From positions 124,001 to 188,000 of the forward strand of contig PGXM01000001.1 of assembly GCA_002839155.1 (NCBI GenBank): 64,000 nt of DNA, in the 5' to 3' direction. The notes under the pieces are model-generated. The model worked only from the letters and a program-made list of their open reading frames with translations. It was not told where the DNA came from and ran no database searches. The number at the start of each line of letters is the position of its first letter. Position 1 is the first letter of the stretch. The stretch is from Tenericutes bacterium HGW-Tenericutes-1 (GTDB lineage Bacteria; Bacillota_I; Bacilli_A; Izemoplasmatales; Hujiaoplasmataceae). Shown here in pieces: positions 53,419 to 63,035 of this stretch. The translations under genes were made by a program, and so were the position numbers.

Positions 53419-54126
53419 TTATTCTGCCATTTCTAGCGCAATTTTCATCATGTTCGTAAAAGCTGTTTCTCGCTCTAAAGCGGTGGTTACTGCCTTTGTC
53501 ACCAAGGAATCAGAGATGGTCAATAAGCAAGCAGCTTTTTTTCCTAAGACTTCAGCATTATGGAATAACGCAAATGATTCCATTTCTACGGCCAAACAAT
53601 TTTGTCTTTCAAATAATTCAGTAAAATGAGTGCCATCATTGCGGTAAAAGACGTCTGAGGAATGAACACGGCCTTTATGAACTGGAATTTGAAGTTTGTT
53701 CGCTGCTTTTTCAAGACGATTGTTTAATCTTTTAGAAGCTTTGATGACATGTTTGTTCGTTCCGCTTTGAACTTTTGCATAGTGTGATTCACTCCATGCA
53801 TCGGTCACAAGTAAGACATCAAAGAGTTTGAGATCATTAGTATAGGCGCCAGCTGAACCAATTCTAATAATTCTTTCAACGCCATAAAAATTATATAGTT
53901 CGTAAGAATAGATACCAATGGAAGGCATTCCCATCCCGGAGCCCATGACTGAGATTTTTTTACCTTTATAGGTTCCTGTATATCCAAACATATTTCTAAC
54001 GGTATTAAATAATACGGGATTTTCTAAAAAAGTTTCAGCGATATACTTCGCTCTTAACGGATCTCCTGGCATTAAAACGGTTTTTGCAATGTCGCCGATA
54101 TTGGCGCTATTATGTGGTGTTGGCAT
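53419..54126 (-). CDS. deoD: Purine-nucleoside phosphorylase, DeoD type
   Basis: 235 aa, hexameric-type enzyme. It cleaves purine (deoxy)nucleosides with phosphate. It begins MPTPHNSANIGDIAKT; MPGDPLRAKYIAE binds phosphate, GSGMGMPSIGIYSYEL and IRIGSAGAY are family motifs, and LAVEMESFAL holds the ribose-binding Glu. Last gene of the deoC operon. Confidence 0.97.
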   Translation of the reverse strand: MPTPHNSANIGDIAKTVLMPGDPLRAKYIAETFLENPVLFNTVRNMFGYTGTYKGKKISVMGSGMGMPSIGIYSYELYNFYGVERIIRIGSAGAYTNDLKLFDVLLVTDAWSESHYAKVQSGTNKHVIKASKRLNNRLEKAANKLQIPVHKGRVHSSDVFYRNDGTHFTELFERQNCLAVEMESFALFHNAEVLGKKAACLLTISDSLVTKAVTTALERETAFTNMMKIALEMAE

Positions 54127-54129
54127 GAT

Positions 54130-54717
54130 TTACACTTCCTTATTTTCGATTTTAACAAGCGTTTCTAAACGGTTGAAGATAGTTGACTCATATATAACTA
54201 TAAAGCGGTAAGGTGTATCAATTAATGTTCCATTACAGATAATCACATGGTTTAATTCGTCGTGGGTTACAGTAGATAAGAAAAACTCTTCACCATAAGG
54301 AATTGTAATCGATTCATCAGGGAGTGATGAGAAAGTCTTTTGTCTTAATGCATCCATGAATAATTGATCATCTTGGATATAAAGAGCCGCTCTTTTTAAA
54401 TAATATTTTTTATTGACTTTATCCATAATTGGAATGTAAAGCGTTTGTTTTGGATGGGTGTGTTCAACAAAATAAAATTGATTATGGATGGTTTTTTTTA
54501 CTTGTTTTACAAGATAAGCATGTTTTACGAGTAGATAGATTGAGGTCATGAAGGGAACTGTAATCGCATAAACCCAATCAAATCTGCCAATAAGAATAAA
54601 TAGAATGGCTAAAACGCCAGCGACATAGAGTACCATATCAAATAGAAATTTGAGTGAATCAAACTTAGCAATCCTTTTGAAAGTTTGATCGATTAAATAC
54701 TGTTGTTCAAGACTCAT
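54130..54717 (-). CDS. Hypothetical membrane protein in the deo operon
   Basis: 195 aa. Two hydrophobic segments (residues about 24-44 FLFDMVLYVAGVLAILFILIG and 50-66) are followed by a soluble about 120-residue part with mixed strands (YYLKRAALYIQDDQLFM, HVIICNGTLIDTPYRFIVI). I do not recognise it. It sits between deoC and deoD, overlapping deoC by one base and three bases from deoD, so it is co-expressed with nucleoside catabolism. Confidence 0.78.
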   Translation of the reverse strand: MSLEQQYLIDQTFKRIAKFDSLKFLFDMVLYVAGVLAILFILIGRFDWVYAITVPFMTSIYLLVKHAYLVKQVKKTIHNQFYFVEHTHPKQTLYIPIMDKVNKKYYLKRAALYIQDDQLFMDALRQKTFSSLPDESITIPYGEEFFLSTVTHDELNHVIICNGTLIDTPYRFIVIYESTIFNRLETLVKIENKEV

Positions 54718-55373
54718 TAATAGCCACTTCCAGTACTATCATTCATAATTTGAACCCCATTTGAAGTCCCAATTCGTGTTGCGCCCGCTTCAACCATGGC
54801 TTCAAAATCGGTTTTATTACGAACCCCACCGGAAGCTTTTACTTCTTTACCATGACCATGTTCTTTCATGAGTTTGACATCCTCAACAGTTGCGCCACCT
54901 GTTCCAAAACCCGTTGAGGTTTTAATAAAGTGCGCTTGCGTTGTAGAAACGATTTCTGATACTTTTGCAATTTCTTCTTTCGATAAGTAACAGGTTTCGA
55001 TTATACATTTAACAGTTTTATTGTTCGCGGCTTTGACAACCTGATCGATTTCATTTTTTATATAGTCATAACGACCCATTTTCAAAGCTGCGACATTAAT
55101 CACCATATCGATTTCATCGGCGCCATTTGAAACAGCGTTAAGTGTTTCAAAGACCTTCGTTTCAGTGGTATTTTGTCCTAAAGGGAATCCAATAACAGTA
55201 CACACTAACACACCTGATTTTTGTAATTTTTCATGAGCGTAAGCGACCCAATAAGGATTGACGCAAACACTTTTAAATTGATATTCTTTTGCTTCAATGA
55301 TTAATTGGTCTAATTCTTTTGTTGTGCCAAAAGCCTTTAAATAAGTATGATCAATCAGTTGATTTACTTGCAT
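54717..55373 (-). CDS. deoC: Deoxyribose-phosphate aldolase
   Basis: 218 aa. It splits deoxyribose-5-phosphate to acetaldehyde and glyceraldehyde-3-phosphate. The N-terminus is [27 protein letters not shown], the Schiff-base Lys in [14 protein letters not shown], and [10 protein letters not shown] are conserved. AAGGAGG precedes the ATG, which overlaps the upstream YczE-like gene by 23 bases. Confidence 0.97.
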   Translation of the reverse strand: MQVNQLIDHTYLKAFGTTKELDQLIIEAKEYQFKSVCVNPYWVAYAHEKLQKSGVLVCTVIGFPLGQNTTETKVFETLNAVSNGADEIDMVINVAALKMGRYDYIKNEIDQVVKAANNKTVKCIIETCYLSKEEIAKVSEIVSTTQAHFIKTSTGFGTGGATVEDVKLMKEHGHGKEVKASGGVRNKTDFEAMVEAGATRIGTSNGVQIMNDSTGSGY

Positions 55374-56007
55374 TTTGTTTCCTCCTTTTAGTGAAAAACT
55401 CCCAAGTCGAGAGATAAAATTTGATTAAATGTCCAACGGTAAATACGTAAGCTAAAGTTCCGATACTGACAGAACCATATCCATTATTTGTTGATAGGCT
55501 AATGATTAAAGCCAACAAGACTAGTAATAACTCATTAAGCATGCGAGATACGGTCAATTTAAATTTTGTGATATGCGCTGTAAAAAACATTAACTCGTCA
55601 TAAACTCCGGCTGGATACGTACTCTTAATTAAAAATGCACAGCCTAAAGGCAATGAAAATACTGATGCGATTAAAACGAGTGCTCGTTCAATTCCAACTG
55701 GAAACAAATTTGCAAAGACAATTAAATCCCAAAAATCAATCATCGGTGATAAAATTATGACTTGAGCAAAAAGAAATAGAAACTTCCAGTTTTTGAAGGA
55801 AACGATTAATAAAATGATAATCAGTGCACTAAATAAAAACGTCGATGTTCCGAGTGTAATATTTAAAACAACTGATAATATATAAGTTAAGTTATCGGCA
55901 CTACTTGCACCAAACCCATGTCTAAAAGATAATGCTACGCCCATGGATATAAAAAATAATCCAATAACATATAAAATACTGTTTAAAAAGGTAATTTTAG
56001 TTTTCAA
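55351..56007 (-). CDS. YczE/YitT-like integral membrane protein
   Basis: 218 aa from TTG at 56007, which lies six bases after GGAGG. Five hydrophobic segments. [25 protein letters not shown] near the N-terminus and a basic C-terminus are typical of the YczE/YyaS family, whose function is unknown. It is the first gene of yczE-like/deoC/hypothetical/deoD and could take part in nucleoside or pentose transport, but that is inference. Confidence 0.75.
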   Translation of the reverse strand: MKTKITFLNSILYVIGLFFISMGVALSFRHGFGASSADNLTYILSVVLNITLGTSTFLFSALIIILLIVSFKNWKFLFLFAQVIILSPMIDFWDLIVFANLFPVGIERALVLIASVFSLPLGCAFLIKSTYPAGVYDELMFFTAHITKFKLTVSRMLNELLLVLLALIISLSTNNGYGSVSIGTLAYVFTVGHLIKFYLSTWEFFTKRRKQNASKSTD

Positions 56008-56030
56008 TCAGTTCCTCCAATCGCATGATA

Positions 56031-56059
56031 ATTATACTAATTTTTATCATAAATGTCAA
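56031..56059 (-). promoter_or_regulatory. Consensus promoter of the deo operon
   Basis: TTGACA (56059-56054), 17-base spacer, TATAAT (56036-56031). Confidence 0.85.
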
Positions 56060-56076
56060 TTTTAACAAAAGCCATA

Positions 56077-56104
56077 GAAAAAGCCGATCAAGTTTAATCG
56101 GCTT
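56077..56104 (-). terminator. Terminator of ileS
   Basis: Stem AAGCCGAT / ATCGGCTT with an eight-base loop and T-rich exit. Confidence 0.85.
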
Positions 56105-56115
56105 AGATTCCGTAA

Positions 56116-58848
56116 CTATTCTACAATACTCTCGCAGCGGTCGCAAAGTCCATCATCATGAACATGAGGAACGACTTGCCAACAACGTTGACAAGTAATG
56201 CCTTCGCAAGCCAAAACATCGATTGAAACATCAGTTCCTTTGTACTTACCAAAACTATCTTTTTTGGTTTCTAATTTTGAAACGATGAATACTTGAGCAA
56301 GATTGATATCGATTTTTTCTAATAATTCTAACACTTTTCCTCGGGGGTATAAAATCAAGTGAGCATTTAAACTCTTTCCGATGATTTTTTCGTTACGTGC
56401 TTCTTCTAATGCTTTTAAAACATCTTCTCTTAAAGACATGAAATCATCATAGATGGATTCTTTGTCCCATGAATCATTGATTCTTGTAGGCATCGTTAAC
56501 AAATAGACATCGGCTTTATCTTTATTTGGAAGATAGGAATAAGCTTCACTGGTCGTATGCGGGATAAGCGGTGTTAAAAGTCTTAACAAGGCATCGGTAA
56601 TCATGTAAAAGACAGTTTGAATACTACGTCGGTTTAACGCATCAGTCTTTTCAATGTATAAAATATCTTTGGTGAAATCTAAATAAAAGGCACTGGTAAA
56701 GGTCACGAAGTTTGCCGTTTTACGGTAAACATCATCAAAACGGAAATCTTCATAGGCACTCGTGACTTCTTCAATGAGGTGATCGAGTTTTCTTAAAATG
56801 TAACGATCGATATCACCCATTTTGTCATAAGCGACTAAATCATTGTGGAAATCAAAATCAAAAAGATTACCGAGTAAAAACTTGAATGTGTTTCTAATTT
56901 TACGATAAGTTTCAGAAACTTGATTTAATAAATCATCTGACAATCGAACATCAGATTGATAATCAACGCTTGAAACCCAAAGACGGAAAATATCGGCTCC
57001 TAAGGTATTCGCAATTTTATTAGGATCAACCACGTTACCGAGCGATTTCGACATTTTTCTGCCTTCGCCATCGGTGATAAAGCCGTGAGATACTAATGTT
57101 TTATAAGGTGATTGATTCATAGTCGCAATGCCGGTTGTTAAAGAACTGTTAAACCAACCTCGGTATTGGTCAGATCCTTCTAAATATAAGTCTGCAGGAT
57201 AAGGTAATCCTCTTTCAATCATCGCACCGTGATGACTTGAGCCTGAATCAAACCAAACGTCCATAATATCGGTTTCTTTTGTAAAAATGTTATTTGGTGA
57301 ATCTGGATGGGTAAATCCAATTGGCAATAATTCTTTTGCTGATTTTTCAAACCAAGCATTAGAACCTTCTTTGGCAAAGATAGAGGCGACGTGATCAATC
57401 ACTTCTTTTGTCAAAATTGTCGTTCCTTTTTCAGTGTAAAATGCAGGAATTGGAACCCCCCAAGCTCTTTGACGCGAAATACACCAAGAACCACGATCTT
57501 TAATCATGTTTCCTAAACGAATGTCTCCCCAGTTAGGATACCATTTGACTGTTTGAATCGCATTCATGATATCGGTCTTTAACTTATCAATTGAAGCGAA
57601 CCATTGTGGTGTCGCTCTAAAAATAACCGGCTTTTTGGTTCTCCAGTCATGCGGATAACTATGGGTGATTTTAACAGATTTTAGAAGCGCATTAACTTCT
57701 TCTAATGCTTTGATAACTTCACCATTACAATCGTCAACGAAGAGACCTTCAAAACGTTCACCGGCAGATTTCATCATTTTTCCATGTTCATCAACGGGAC
57801 AAAATACGTCTAAATGATATTTTTGACCGATGATAAAGTCATCTTCACCATGACCTGGAGCGGTATGAACCAAACCAGTTCCATCTTCGGTTGTAACGTG
57901 GTCGCCTAAAATTACAGGTGAGATTCGATCATAAAGTGGATGTTTATAAGTGACTCCTTCAAGGTCGGAACCTAAGAAACTTTTTTGGACGTCGGCTTTC
58001 GTAAACGCCAAAATTTCTTTAATAGCTTCAAGACGTGATTTAGCGACAACAAATAACCGATTTTGGTCAGTTTTAATTAAGACATATTCAATGTCTGGAC
58101 CTAAAGCAACGGCTAAGTTGGCAGGAATCGTCCATGGCGTTGTGGTCCAAATCAATAATTCAGAGTTCTTTGGAAGCACTCCTTTGGCATCAACGATTGG
58201 CATCGCTACATAGATAGAAGGACTGACAACGTCGTAATATTCAATCTCTGCTTCAGCTAAAGCGGATTCTGACGATGGTGACCAATAAACCGGTTTTAAC
58301 CCTTTATAGATTAAACCTTTTTCAACCATCTCGCCAAATAGACGAATTTGAGCTGCTTCGAATGTTTTATCTAAAGTTAAATACGGTTTATTCCATTCTC
58401 CTAAGACCCCTAAACGACGGAATTGTTGTTTTTGAACTTCAACTTGTTCCAAAGCATACTTCGCACATAAATTACGGAATTCAGATATTGGCATTGATTT
58501 CCGATCAACTTTTCTATCTTTAGATAAAGCATTTTCAATAGGAAGACCATGCGTATCCCATCCAGGAATATAAGGAGCTTTAAAACCGCTCATATTTTTA
58601 TAACGTAAGACAAAGTCTTTTAACGTTTTATTAAGCGCCGTTCCGGCATGAATTGATCCATTCGCATAAGGAGGACCATCGTGCAACACGTAAAAAGGTT
58701 TATTAGCATTTTGTTGCATAACCATGCTATATAAATCCATTTCTTCCCATGTCTGCTGAACTAATGGTTCTTTTTGGCCTAAATTCCCACGCATGGGGAA
58801 TTCAGTCTTTGGCATTAATAACGTATCTTTATAATTTTTTACTTCCAT
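56116..58848 (-). CDS. ileS: Isoleucyl-tRNA synthetase with atypical HIGH motif
   Basis: 910 aa. ATG at 58848 follows AGGAGG. Bacterial-type Ile[20 protein letters not shown] region at residues 56-73, where the signature reads HAGT (67-70) in place of HIGH; the change is a codon ACG at 58641-58639. The editing domain has [17 protein letters not shown], and KMSKS is in [14 protein letters not shown]. The C-terminus has the zinc site [10 protein letters not shown] and CDRCE. A T-box controls it. Other synthetase motifs are intact, so the enzyme should be functional. Confidence 0.95.
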   Translation of the reverse strand: MEVKNYKDTLLMPKTEFPMRGNLGQKEPLVQQTWEEMDLYSMVMQQNANKPFYVLHDGPPYANGSIHAGTALNKTLKDFVLRYKNMSGFKAPYIPGWDTHGLPIENALSKDRKVDRKSMPISEFRNLCAKYALEQVEVQKQQFRRLGVLGEWNKPYLTLDKTFEAAQIRLFGEMVEKGLIYKGLKPVYWSPSSESALAEAEIEYYDVVSPSIYVAMPIVDAKGVLPKNSELLIWTTTPWTIPANLAVALGPDIEYVLIKTDQNRLFVVAKSRLEAIKEILAFTKADVQKSFLGSDLEGVTYKHPLYDRISPVILGDHVTTEDGTGLVHTAPGHGEDDFIIGQKYHLDVFCPVDEHGKMMKSAGERFEGLFVDDCNGEVIKALEEVNALLKSVKITHSYPHDWRTKKPVIFRATPQWFASIDKLKTDIMNAIQTVKWYPNWGDIRLGNMIKDRGSWCISRQRAWGVPIPAFYTEKGTTILTKEVIDHVASIFAKEGSNAWFEKSAKELLPIGFTHPDSPNNIFTKETDIMDVWFDSGSSHHGAMIERGLPYPADLYLEGSDQYRGWFNSSLTTGIATMNQSPYKTLVSHGFITDGEGRKMSKSLGNVVDPNKIANTLGADIFRLWVSSVDYQSDVRLSDDLLNQVSETYRKIRNTFKFLLGNLFDFDFHNDLVAYDKMGDIDRYILRKLDHLIEEVTSAYEDFRFDDVYRKTANFVTFTSAFYLDFTKDILYIEKTDALNRRSIQTVFYMITDALLRLLTPLIPHTTSEAYSYLPNKDKADVYLLTMPTRINDSWDKESIYDDFMSLREDVLKALEEARNEKIIGKSLNAHLILYPRGKVLELLEKIDINLAQVFIVSKLETKKDSFGKYKGTDVSIDVLACEGITCQRCWQVVPHVHDDGLCDRCESIVE

Positions 58849-58870
58849 TTTAATCCTCCTATAAAACAAA

Positions 58871-59088
58871 AAAATCATCCAAAAAGGACGATTTTAACCG
58901 TGGTACCACCTTTTGTTCCGACGAATCGGCACTCAAACCATTAACGCTGGCAACGGAATAAACTACTTGATTCATTTATTCACTCACGGGGGATAACTTT
59001 TTCAATCTTTTCCAAACTTTCACCAACCGTTTGGTCTCTACGAACTGATTTGAAAGGTCTTGTCCCGATCATCGATTTATTTCAACAT
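58871..59088 (-). promoter_or_regulatory. T-box riboswitch (isoleucine) controlling ileS
   Basis: The T-box core GGTGGTACCACGG is at 58910-58898. It is followed by the terminator stem with arms AAAATCGTCC and GGATGATTTT (58895-58871) and a T run. The stem I segment AGTTATCCCCCG contains ATC at 58994-58992, fitting an isoleucine specifier. Confidence 0.93.
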
Positions 59089-59117
59089 ATTATACCTTAT
59101 AATGTATTATAAATCAA
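59089..59117 (-). promoter_or_regulatory. Promoter of the Ile T-box transcript
   Basis: TTGATT (59117-59112), 17-base spacer, TATAAT (59094-59089). Confidence 0.75.
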
Positions 59118-59136
59118 GAAAAATAAACCAATCACT

Positions 59137-59391
59137 TTATAGAAGACTGGCGATAAAATTTAATAAGATTTGATAAAGGATAAATCCGATGATGGGTGTA
59201 AAATCCATATTTGAAAAAACAATCCAACCACGAAAAATGTTCATGTAAGGTCCGGTTATTTTTAATAAAATATGATAAAATTTGGTATTTACGAGCGGTG
59301 TCCAACTGAGGATAACCGTTATCAAAATGATATAAAAATAAATTCTTAAAACTTGATAACCGTAAAACAGTATTAAATATAAATAATCCAT
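59137..59391 (-). CDS. YggT family membrane protein
   Basis: 84 aa with two hydrophobic segments: LRIYFYIILITVILSWTPLV and TPIIGFILYQILLNFIASLL. The SW-P and GPYMNIFRGWI motifs are typical of YggT. Members sit beside SepF in the division cluster of Bacillota and help with cell shape or division. One base after sepF. Confidence 0.92.
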   Translation of the reverse strand: MDYLYLILFYGYQVLRIYFYIILITVILSWTPLVNTKFYHILLKITGPYMNIFRGWIVFSNMDFTPIIGFILYQILLNFIASLL

Positions 59392-59392
59392 T

Positions 59393-59713
59393 TTATTTCT
59401 TAGAACTATATTCGCTGATGAAACGTTTTAATGTTGGACCATTTAAATCACTTTTTTGTGCCATTAAATAGATTTTGTCCTGAATTTTAACGATTTCACC
59501 ATCGCAAGCATATAAAACACCCGTTAAAAACAATAAAACTTCATTCGCTTCCGTAATTAAACAATCAGATAGATTAATGACAATCGGAACACGATGCATA
59601 ATTTCTTCAGCGTATTCATAAATTTTTGACGAGTCAGACACTCTAAAAAATTTAAGTGCATCAAATCCAATATCGGAAACTGGTTCATTATTTTTTTTGT
59701 TAAATAAGCTCAT
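59393..59713 (-). CDS. sepF: Cell division protein SepF
   Basis: 106 aa. SepF tethers FtsZ to the membrane. A short N-terminal part precedes the core: VPIVINLSDCLITEAN, LLFLTGVLYACDGEIVKI and DKIYLMAQK. The core matches SepF; the N-terminal region is shorter than in Bacillus (about 150 aa), where it forms the membrane-binding helix and linker. Between yggS and yggT, as usual for the family. Confidence 0.92.
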   Translation of the reverse strand: MSLFNKKNNEPVSDIGFDALKFFRVSDSSKIYEYAEEIMHRVPIVINLSDCLITEANEVLLFLTGVLYACDGEIVKIQDKIYLMAQKSDLNGPTLKRFISEYSSKK

Positions 59714-59715
59714 AG

Positions 59716-60363
59716 TTACTCCTCATTTCTAAATAGTATGGAACCAAGCCTTAAGTGTGTCGCTTCACACTCAATGGCTATTTGATAATCATCGCTCATT
59801 CCCATTGATAACCACTTACAGGGAGCGTAGGGTAAGTTTAAGTTGGCAATTTCGTTTCTTAGTTCTCGCAATTGATCAAAACTTTTTTTAACTTCTGCTT
59901 CTGAACCGTTTGCTTTTGCCATTCCCATTAAACCAACTACTGATATTATATCATATTGTTTTAGTGATTGAACAAAATCAAATACTTCAGAAGGGAGAAT
60001 ACCGGTTTTATTCGGTTCATTGGTTAAAAGAACTTCAATAAAACATGGCAATTGTGTCATTCTTTCCTTTTGAATCGCATTAGCTAATTTAAGACTATCT
60101 AACGAATGCAAATAATCAATTTTATTAATCATCATTTTGACTTTGTTGGTTTGAAGATGACCAATAAAATGCCATTTTATCGGTAAATCTGTTAATAAAT
60201 CAAATTTACGAAGAAAATCTTGAACGCGGTTTTCACCGATATTATCGATACCAAGCGTATATAATTCCTTGATTTTATCGGCTTCAACGTATTTTGTCGC
60301 TGCGATGATAGTTTGACCATTTAGAAACGGTTTAATCGTATCGAGGTTCTTTTGTATAGTCAT
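59716..60363 (-). CDS. PLP homeostasis protein YggS
   Basis: 215 aa, binds pyridoxal phosphate without catalysing a known reaction. AATKYVEADKI carries the PLP-binding Lys, NIGENRVQDF, WHFIGHLQTNK and the C-terminal LSMGMSDDYQIAIECEATHLRLGS are the family motifs. Close to sepF as in most Bacillota. Confidence 0.95.
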   Translation of the reverse strand: MTIQKNLDTIKPFLNGQTIIAATKYVEADKIKELYTLGIDNIGENRVQDFLRKFDLLTDLPIKWHFIGHLQTNKVKMMINKIDYLHSLDSLKLANAIQKERMTQLPCFIEVLLTNEPNKTGILPSEVFDFVQSLKQYDIISVVGLMGMAKANGSEAEVKKSFDQLRELRNEIANLNLPYAPCKWLSMGMSDDYQIAIECEATHLRLGSILFRNEE

Positions 60364-60371
60364 AATAACAC

Positions 60372-60554
60372 CTATTTCTTTTTTTGATAATGACTCGTTG
60401 CATATGAGAAAAAACCTGTCAATATGAGCATATAAATTGATAAAAGAATGCTCACATCTGGATTCGGTTTCACTAAAATGATCACTAAAGAAATTGCGAT
60501 TAAGTTAAGAAGATAAAAACCGGTAAAAATCCATAATTGGATTTTCTTACTCAT
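60372..60554 (-). CDS. Small two-helix membrane protein
   Basis: 60 aa from ATG at 60554, overlapping the surE stop by eight bases, with a TTG three codons upstream possible. Two hydrophobic segments (FTGFYLLNLIAISLVIILV and SILLSIYMLILTGFFSYAT) and a basic tail. No family recognised. Kept because of the tight coupling and coding character. Confidence 0.65.
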   Translation of the reverse strand: MSKKIQLWIFTGFYLLNLIAISLVIILVKPNPDVSILLSIYMLILTGFFSYATSHYQKKK

Positions 60555-61278
60555 TTTGACCAACCTTCTTTTTTAGTTCATTAAATCCAAAATCGGTTTG
60601 ATTGCCCAATTTGAGCGGTGTAATTGATGTGTACCCATATTCAGCCGCCCAAAGATCGGTTTGAGGGATAAATTCATAAGGAACAAAGGTTCTTCGGTTC
60701 CTAAAAACTCCTTCTTCACTTTCAACATAGTATTGATTTGATGGACGAAATGCTAAATCAGTAATCATAATCCCTTGACTTTTAGTGTATTTTTTTGAAA
60801 CGAAATTGACATTTAAAATATAATTCGTCGATAATAAATCGTTTTTAAAAATGTATTCCATGACCTCATCAAACTCATTGATTACGGGTTCAAAATGTTT
60901 AAAATCAGCGCTAAAAGCAACCGCTTTATAGCCCCCTTTAAGCCCTTCCATCGCTGCGCCAACGGTGCCTGAATAGATGGTGTCAAGACCAATATTATGG
61001 CCATCGTTGATACCTGAGACAATCAAATCAGGTTGTAACTTCAACCCATATAACGCAAAATGAACGGCGTCAGCCGGCGTTCCTGCAACGGAGTAAATAT
61101 TGGCTTCATGAAAATGAATTTTAGTATCATACCAAGAAACTCTTGAAACTGATGCACCACTCATGTGGTTATGAGGTGCTACAAGAGTTACTTCACCATA
61201 CTTTTGTAATTTTTCGTATAAAATGCGAATTCCTTCTGCGTTAAAACCGTCATCATTGGTTAATAAAATCTTTTTCAT
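60547..61278 (-). CDS. surE: 5'/3'-nucleotidase SurE
   Basis: 243 aa. LLTNDDGFNAEGI (metal-binding DD), SGASVSRV, GTPADAVHFAL and VSGINDGHNIGLDTIYSGTVGAAMEG are the SurE motifs. It removes phosphate from nucleoside monophosphates. Four-base overlap (ATGA) with the upstream yhbY gene. Confidence 0.95.
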   Translation of the reverse strand: MKKILLTNDDGFNAEGIRILYEKLQKYGEVTLVAPHNHMSGASVSRVSWYDTKIHFHEANIYSVAGTPADAVHFALYGLKLQPDLIVSGINDGHNIGLDTIYSGTVGAAMEGLKGGYKAVAFSADFKHFEPVINEFDEVMEYIFKNDLLSTNYILNVNFVSKKYTKSQGIMITDLAFRPSNQYYVESEEGVFRNRRTFVPYEFIPQTDLWAAEYGYTSITPLKLGNQTDFGFNELKKKVGQNE

Positions 61279-61571
61279 CGTGGCAATTTAATCCCATCTT
61301 CTAATTTATGATTTCGCTTAAATAACACTAAATTATTGCCAATGATTTGCACGACTTGGATATTTAATGCTGCGATTTTTTCAGCGAGTTCTTCTTTTGT
61401 ATCAGAACAAGTGTCGAGGACTGAAATTTTCCCTAATTCATTTTTTGTTATATAGTTTTGAATGGCTGTGATTACTTCGGGCGTTAAGCCATCTTTACCA
61501 ATTTGAAACATGGGTCTGATGGTTTGAGCTAATCCACGTAAATAACTTTTTTGTTTTCCTGTTAATATCAT
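61275..61571 (-). CDS. YhbY family RNA-binding protein (CRM domain)
   Basis: 98 aa. TGKQKSYLRGLAQTIRPMFQIGKDGLT has the usual G-K-x-G signature; VQIIGNNLVLFKRN closes the CRM domain. It associates with pre-50S ribosomes in E. coli. Overlaps surE; 14 bases after mgtE. Confidence 0.93.
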   Translation of the reverse strand: MILTGKQKSYLRGLAQTIRPMFQIGKDGLTPEVITAIQNYITKNELGKISVLDTCSDTKEELAEKIAALNIQVVQIIGNNLVLFKRNHKLEDGIKLPR

Positions 61572-61585
61572 AATAAACCTCTCTC

Positions 61586-63025
61586 TTAAATATAATAGGG
61601 TAATAAAATGGTTAAACTGATTGAATAATAGAGTGTTAAGGTAACAATATCGCTTAATGTTGTAATAAAGGGGCCTGAAGCGACGGCAGGGTCGAATTTG
61701 AATTTGATCATAATTAAGGGTATCAGTGCGCCTAAGACGGTTGAGATTAAGAATGCAACCATAATCGCACTGGATGTAACCGTAGCCGTCAGAATCGTTC
61801 TAAAATCAATGACTGCATTTGGTTTAATAAATGCAGTGACTAAAATAATGCAAAAGACTAATGAAGCAATAATTAATCCTTCTACTAATCCCGTTCCGAT
61901 TTCACGTAACAAATGTCGGTTAATCTGTTTATTAGATATTTCATTTTTATTGGCGGTTATGAACCGAATCATAACTGCTAAACTCTGTGTCCCCGTATTA
62001 CCTGACATTCCTAAAATTAAAGGTAAGTAGATTGCCAACTGTGCTGCTAAGATTTTTGCTCCTGATGAACCTGTTAAGATACCCTCAAAAAGCGTTAAAA
62101 TAATGGAAGTAACCATGGATAAACCTAACAATATTGATAGCCAAGGCAACCTTTTTTTTACGGAAGATAAAACGGTTTCTGTTTTGTGATCAATATCGCC
62201 AGACGATAAAGCAGCAAATTTTGCATAATCTTCTGACTTTGATTCTGAGATAATGTCCATCAAATCATCATAGGTTACTAGTCCAATCATGTGGAATTCT
62301 TCATCGATAATCGGTAGTGATGAGACCCCATAGTCCTGAATCAATTGAGCGACAGATTCTTTATCATCATGAGGATGAGCAGATATAACTCTGGACTCCA
62401 TAATATCTCCAATCAATTGACTGGCTCTAGCAATGATAAGATCCTTGAGCTTCAAATATCCGACAAGTTTATGCTTTTCGACAACGTATAAGATTGAAAT
62501 ATATTCTGTATCCGCTGCGACAGTCGTCACTTTTTTCATGGCTTCTTTAACGGTCATTGACTTAGACAATTCAATAAAACTATTGGACATGGATGATCCA
62601 ATTTCATCATCCTTATAATTCCATAGTTTTTTTAGTTCTAAACGTTTTTTAGGACTTAATAAATTGACGAGATCATAATCTTCATCGGTGTCTTCTAAAT
62701 ATTGTAATAAGTCAACAGCATCATCGGAGTTCATATGGTCAATAATATTGACTGCGAATAACGATGGTACCTCTTTGATAAATTCGATTTGATCGTTATT
62801 ATCAAATCTTTCAAAGATACCAGCAACCATATCTATTGGAAGTAAATTGAATACTTGAAGCCGGATATCTTTATTGACTTGAAATAATGCTTGTGCAATA
62901 TCATAAGGGTGGTATTCATTGATTATTGAAACAAAATCCGTTGATTGAAGCTGCTCATTGAATAAACTAATTAATTCTTCTACGAAATCTCTTTCAGCTT
63001 CGTTGATGATTTTTTCAGTATCCAT
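61586..63025 (-). CDS. mgtE: Magnesium transporter MgtE (first copy)
   Basis: 479 aa. N-terminal MgtE_N helical domain, then two CBS repeats (EAMKKVTTVAADTEYIS; IMESRVISAHPHD) that gate by Mg2+, a connecting helix, and a five-helix channel domain with GMSGNTGTQSLAVMIRF (Mg2+ selectivity region) and DPAVASGPFITTLSDI. Ten bases after the second mgtE copy. Confidence 0.95.
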   Translation of the reverse strand: MDTEKIINEAERDFVEELISLFNEQLQSTDFVSIINEYHPYDIAQALFQVNKDIRLQVFNLLPIDMVAGIFERFDNNDQIEFIKEVPSLFAVNIIDHMNSDDAVDLLQYLEDTDEDYDLVNLLSPKKRLELKKLWNYKDDEIGSSMSNSFIELSKSMTVKEAMKKVTTVAADTEYISILYVVEKHKLVGYLKLKDLIIARASQLIGDIMESRVISAHPHDDKESVAQLIQDYGVSSLPIIDEEFHMIGLVTYDDLMDIISESKSEDYAKFAALSSGDIDHKTETVLSSVKKRLPWLSILLGLSMVTSIILTLFEGILTGSSGAKILAAQLAIYLPLILGMSGNTGTQSLAVMIRFITANKNEISNKQINRHLLREIGTGLVEGLIIASLVFCIILVTAFIKPNAVIDFRTILTATVTSSAIMVAFLISTVLGALIPLIMIKFKFDPAVASGPFITTLSDIVTLTLYYSISLTILLPYYI

Positions 63026-63035
63026 AGCGCACCTC

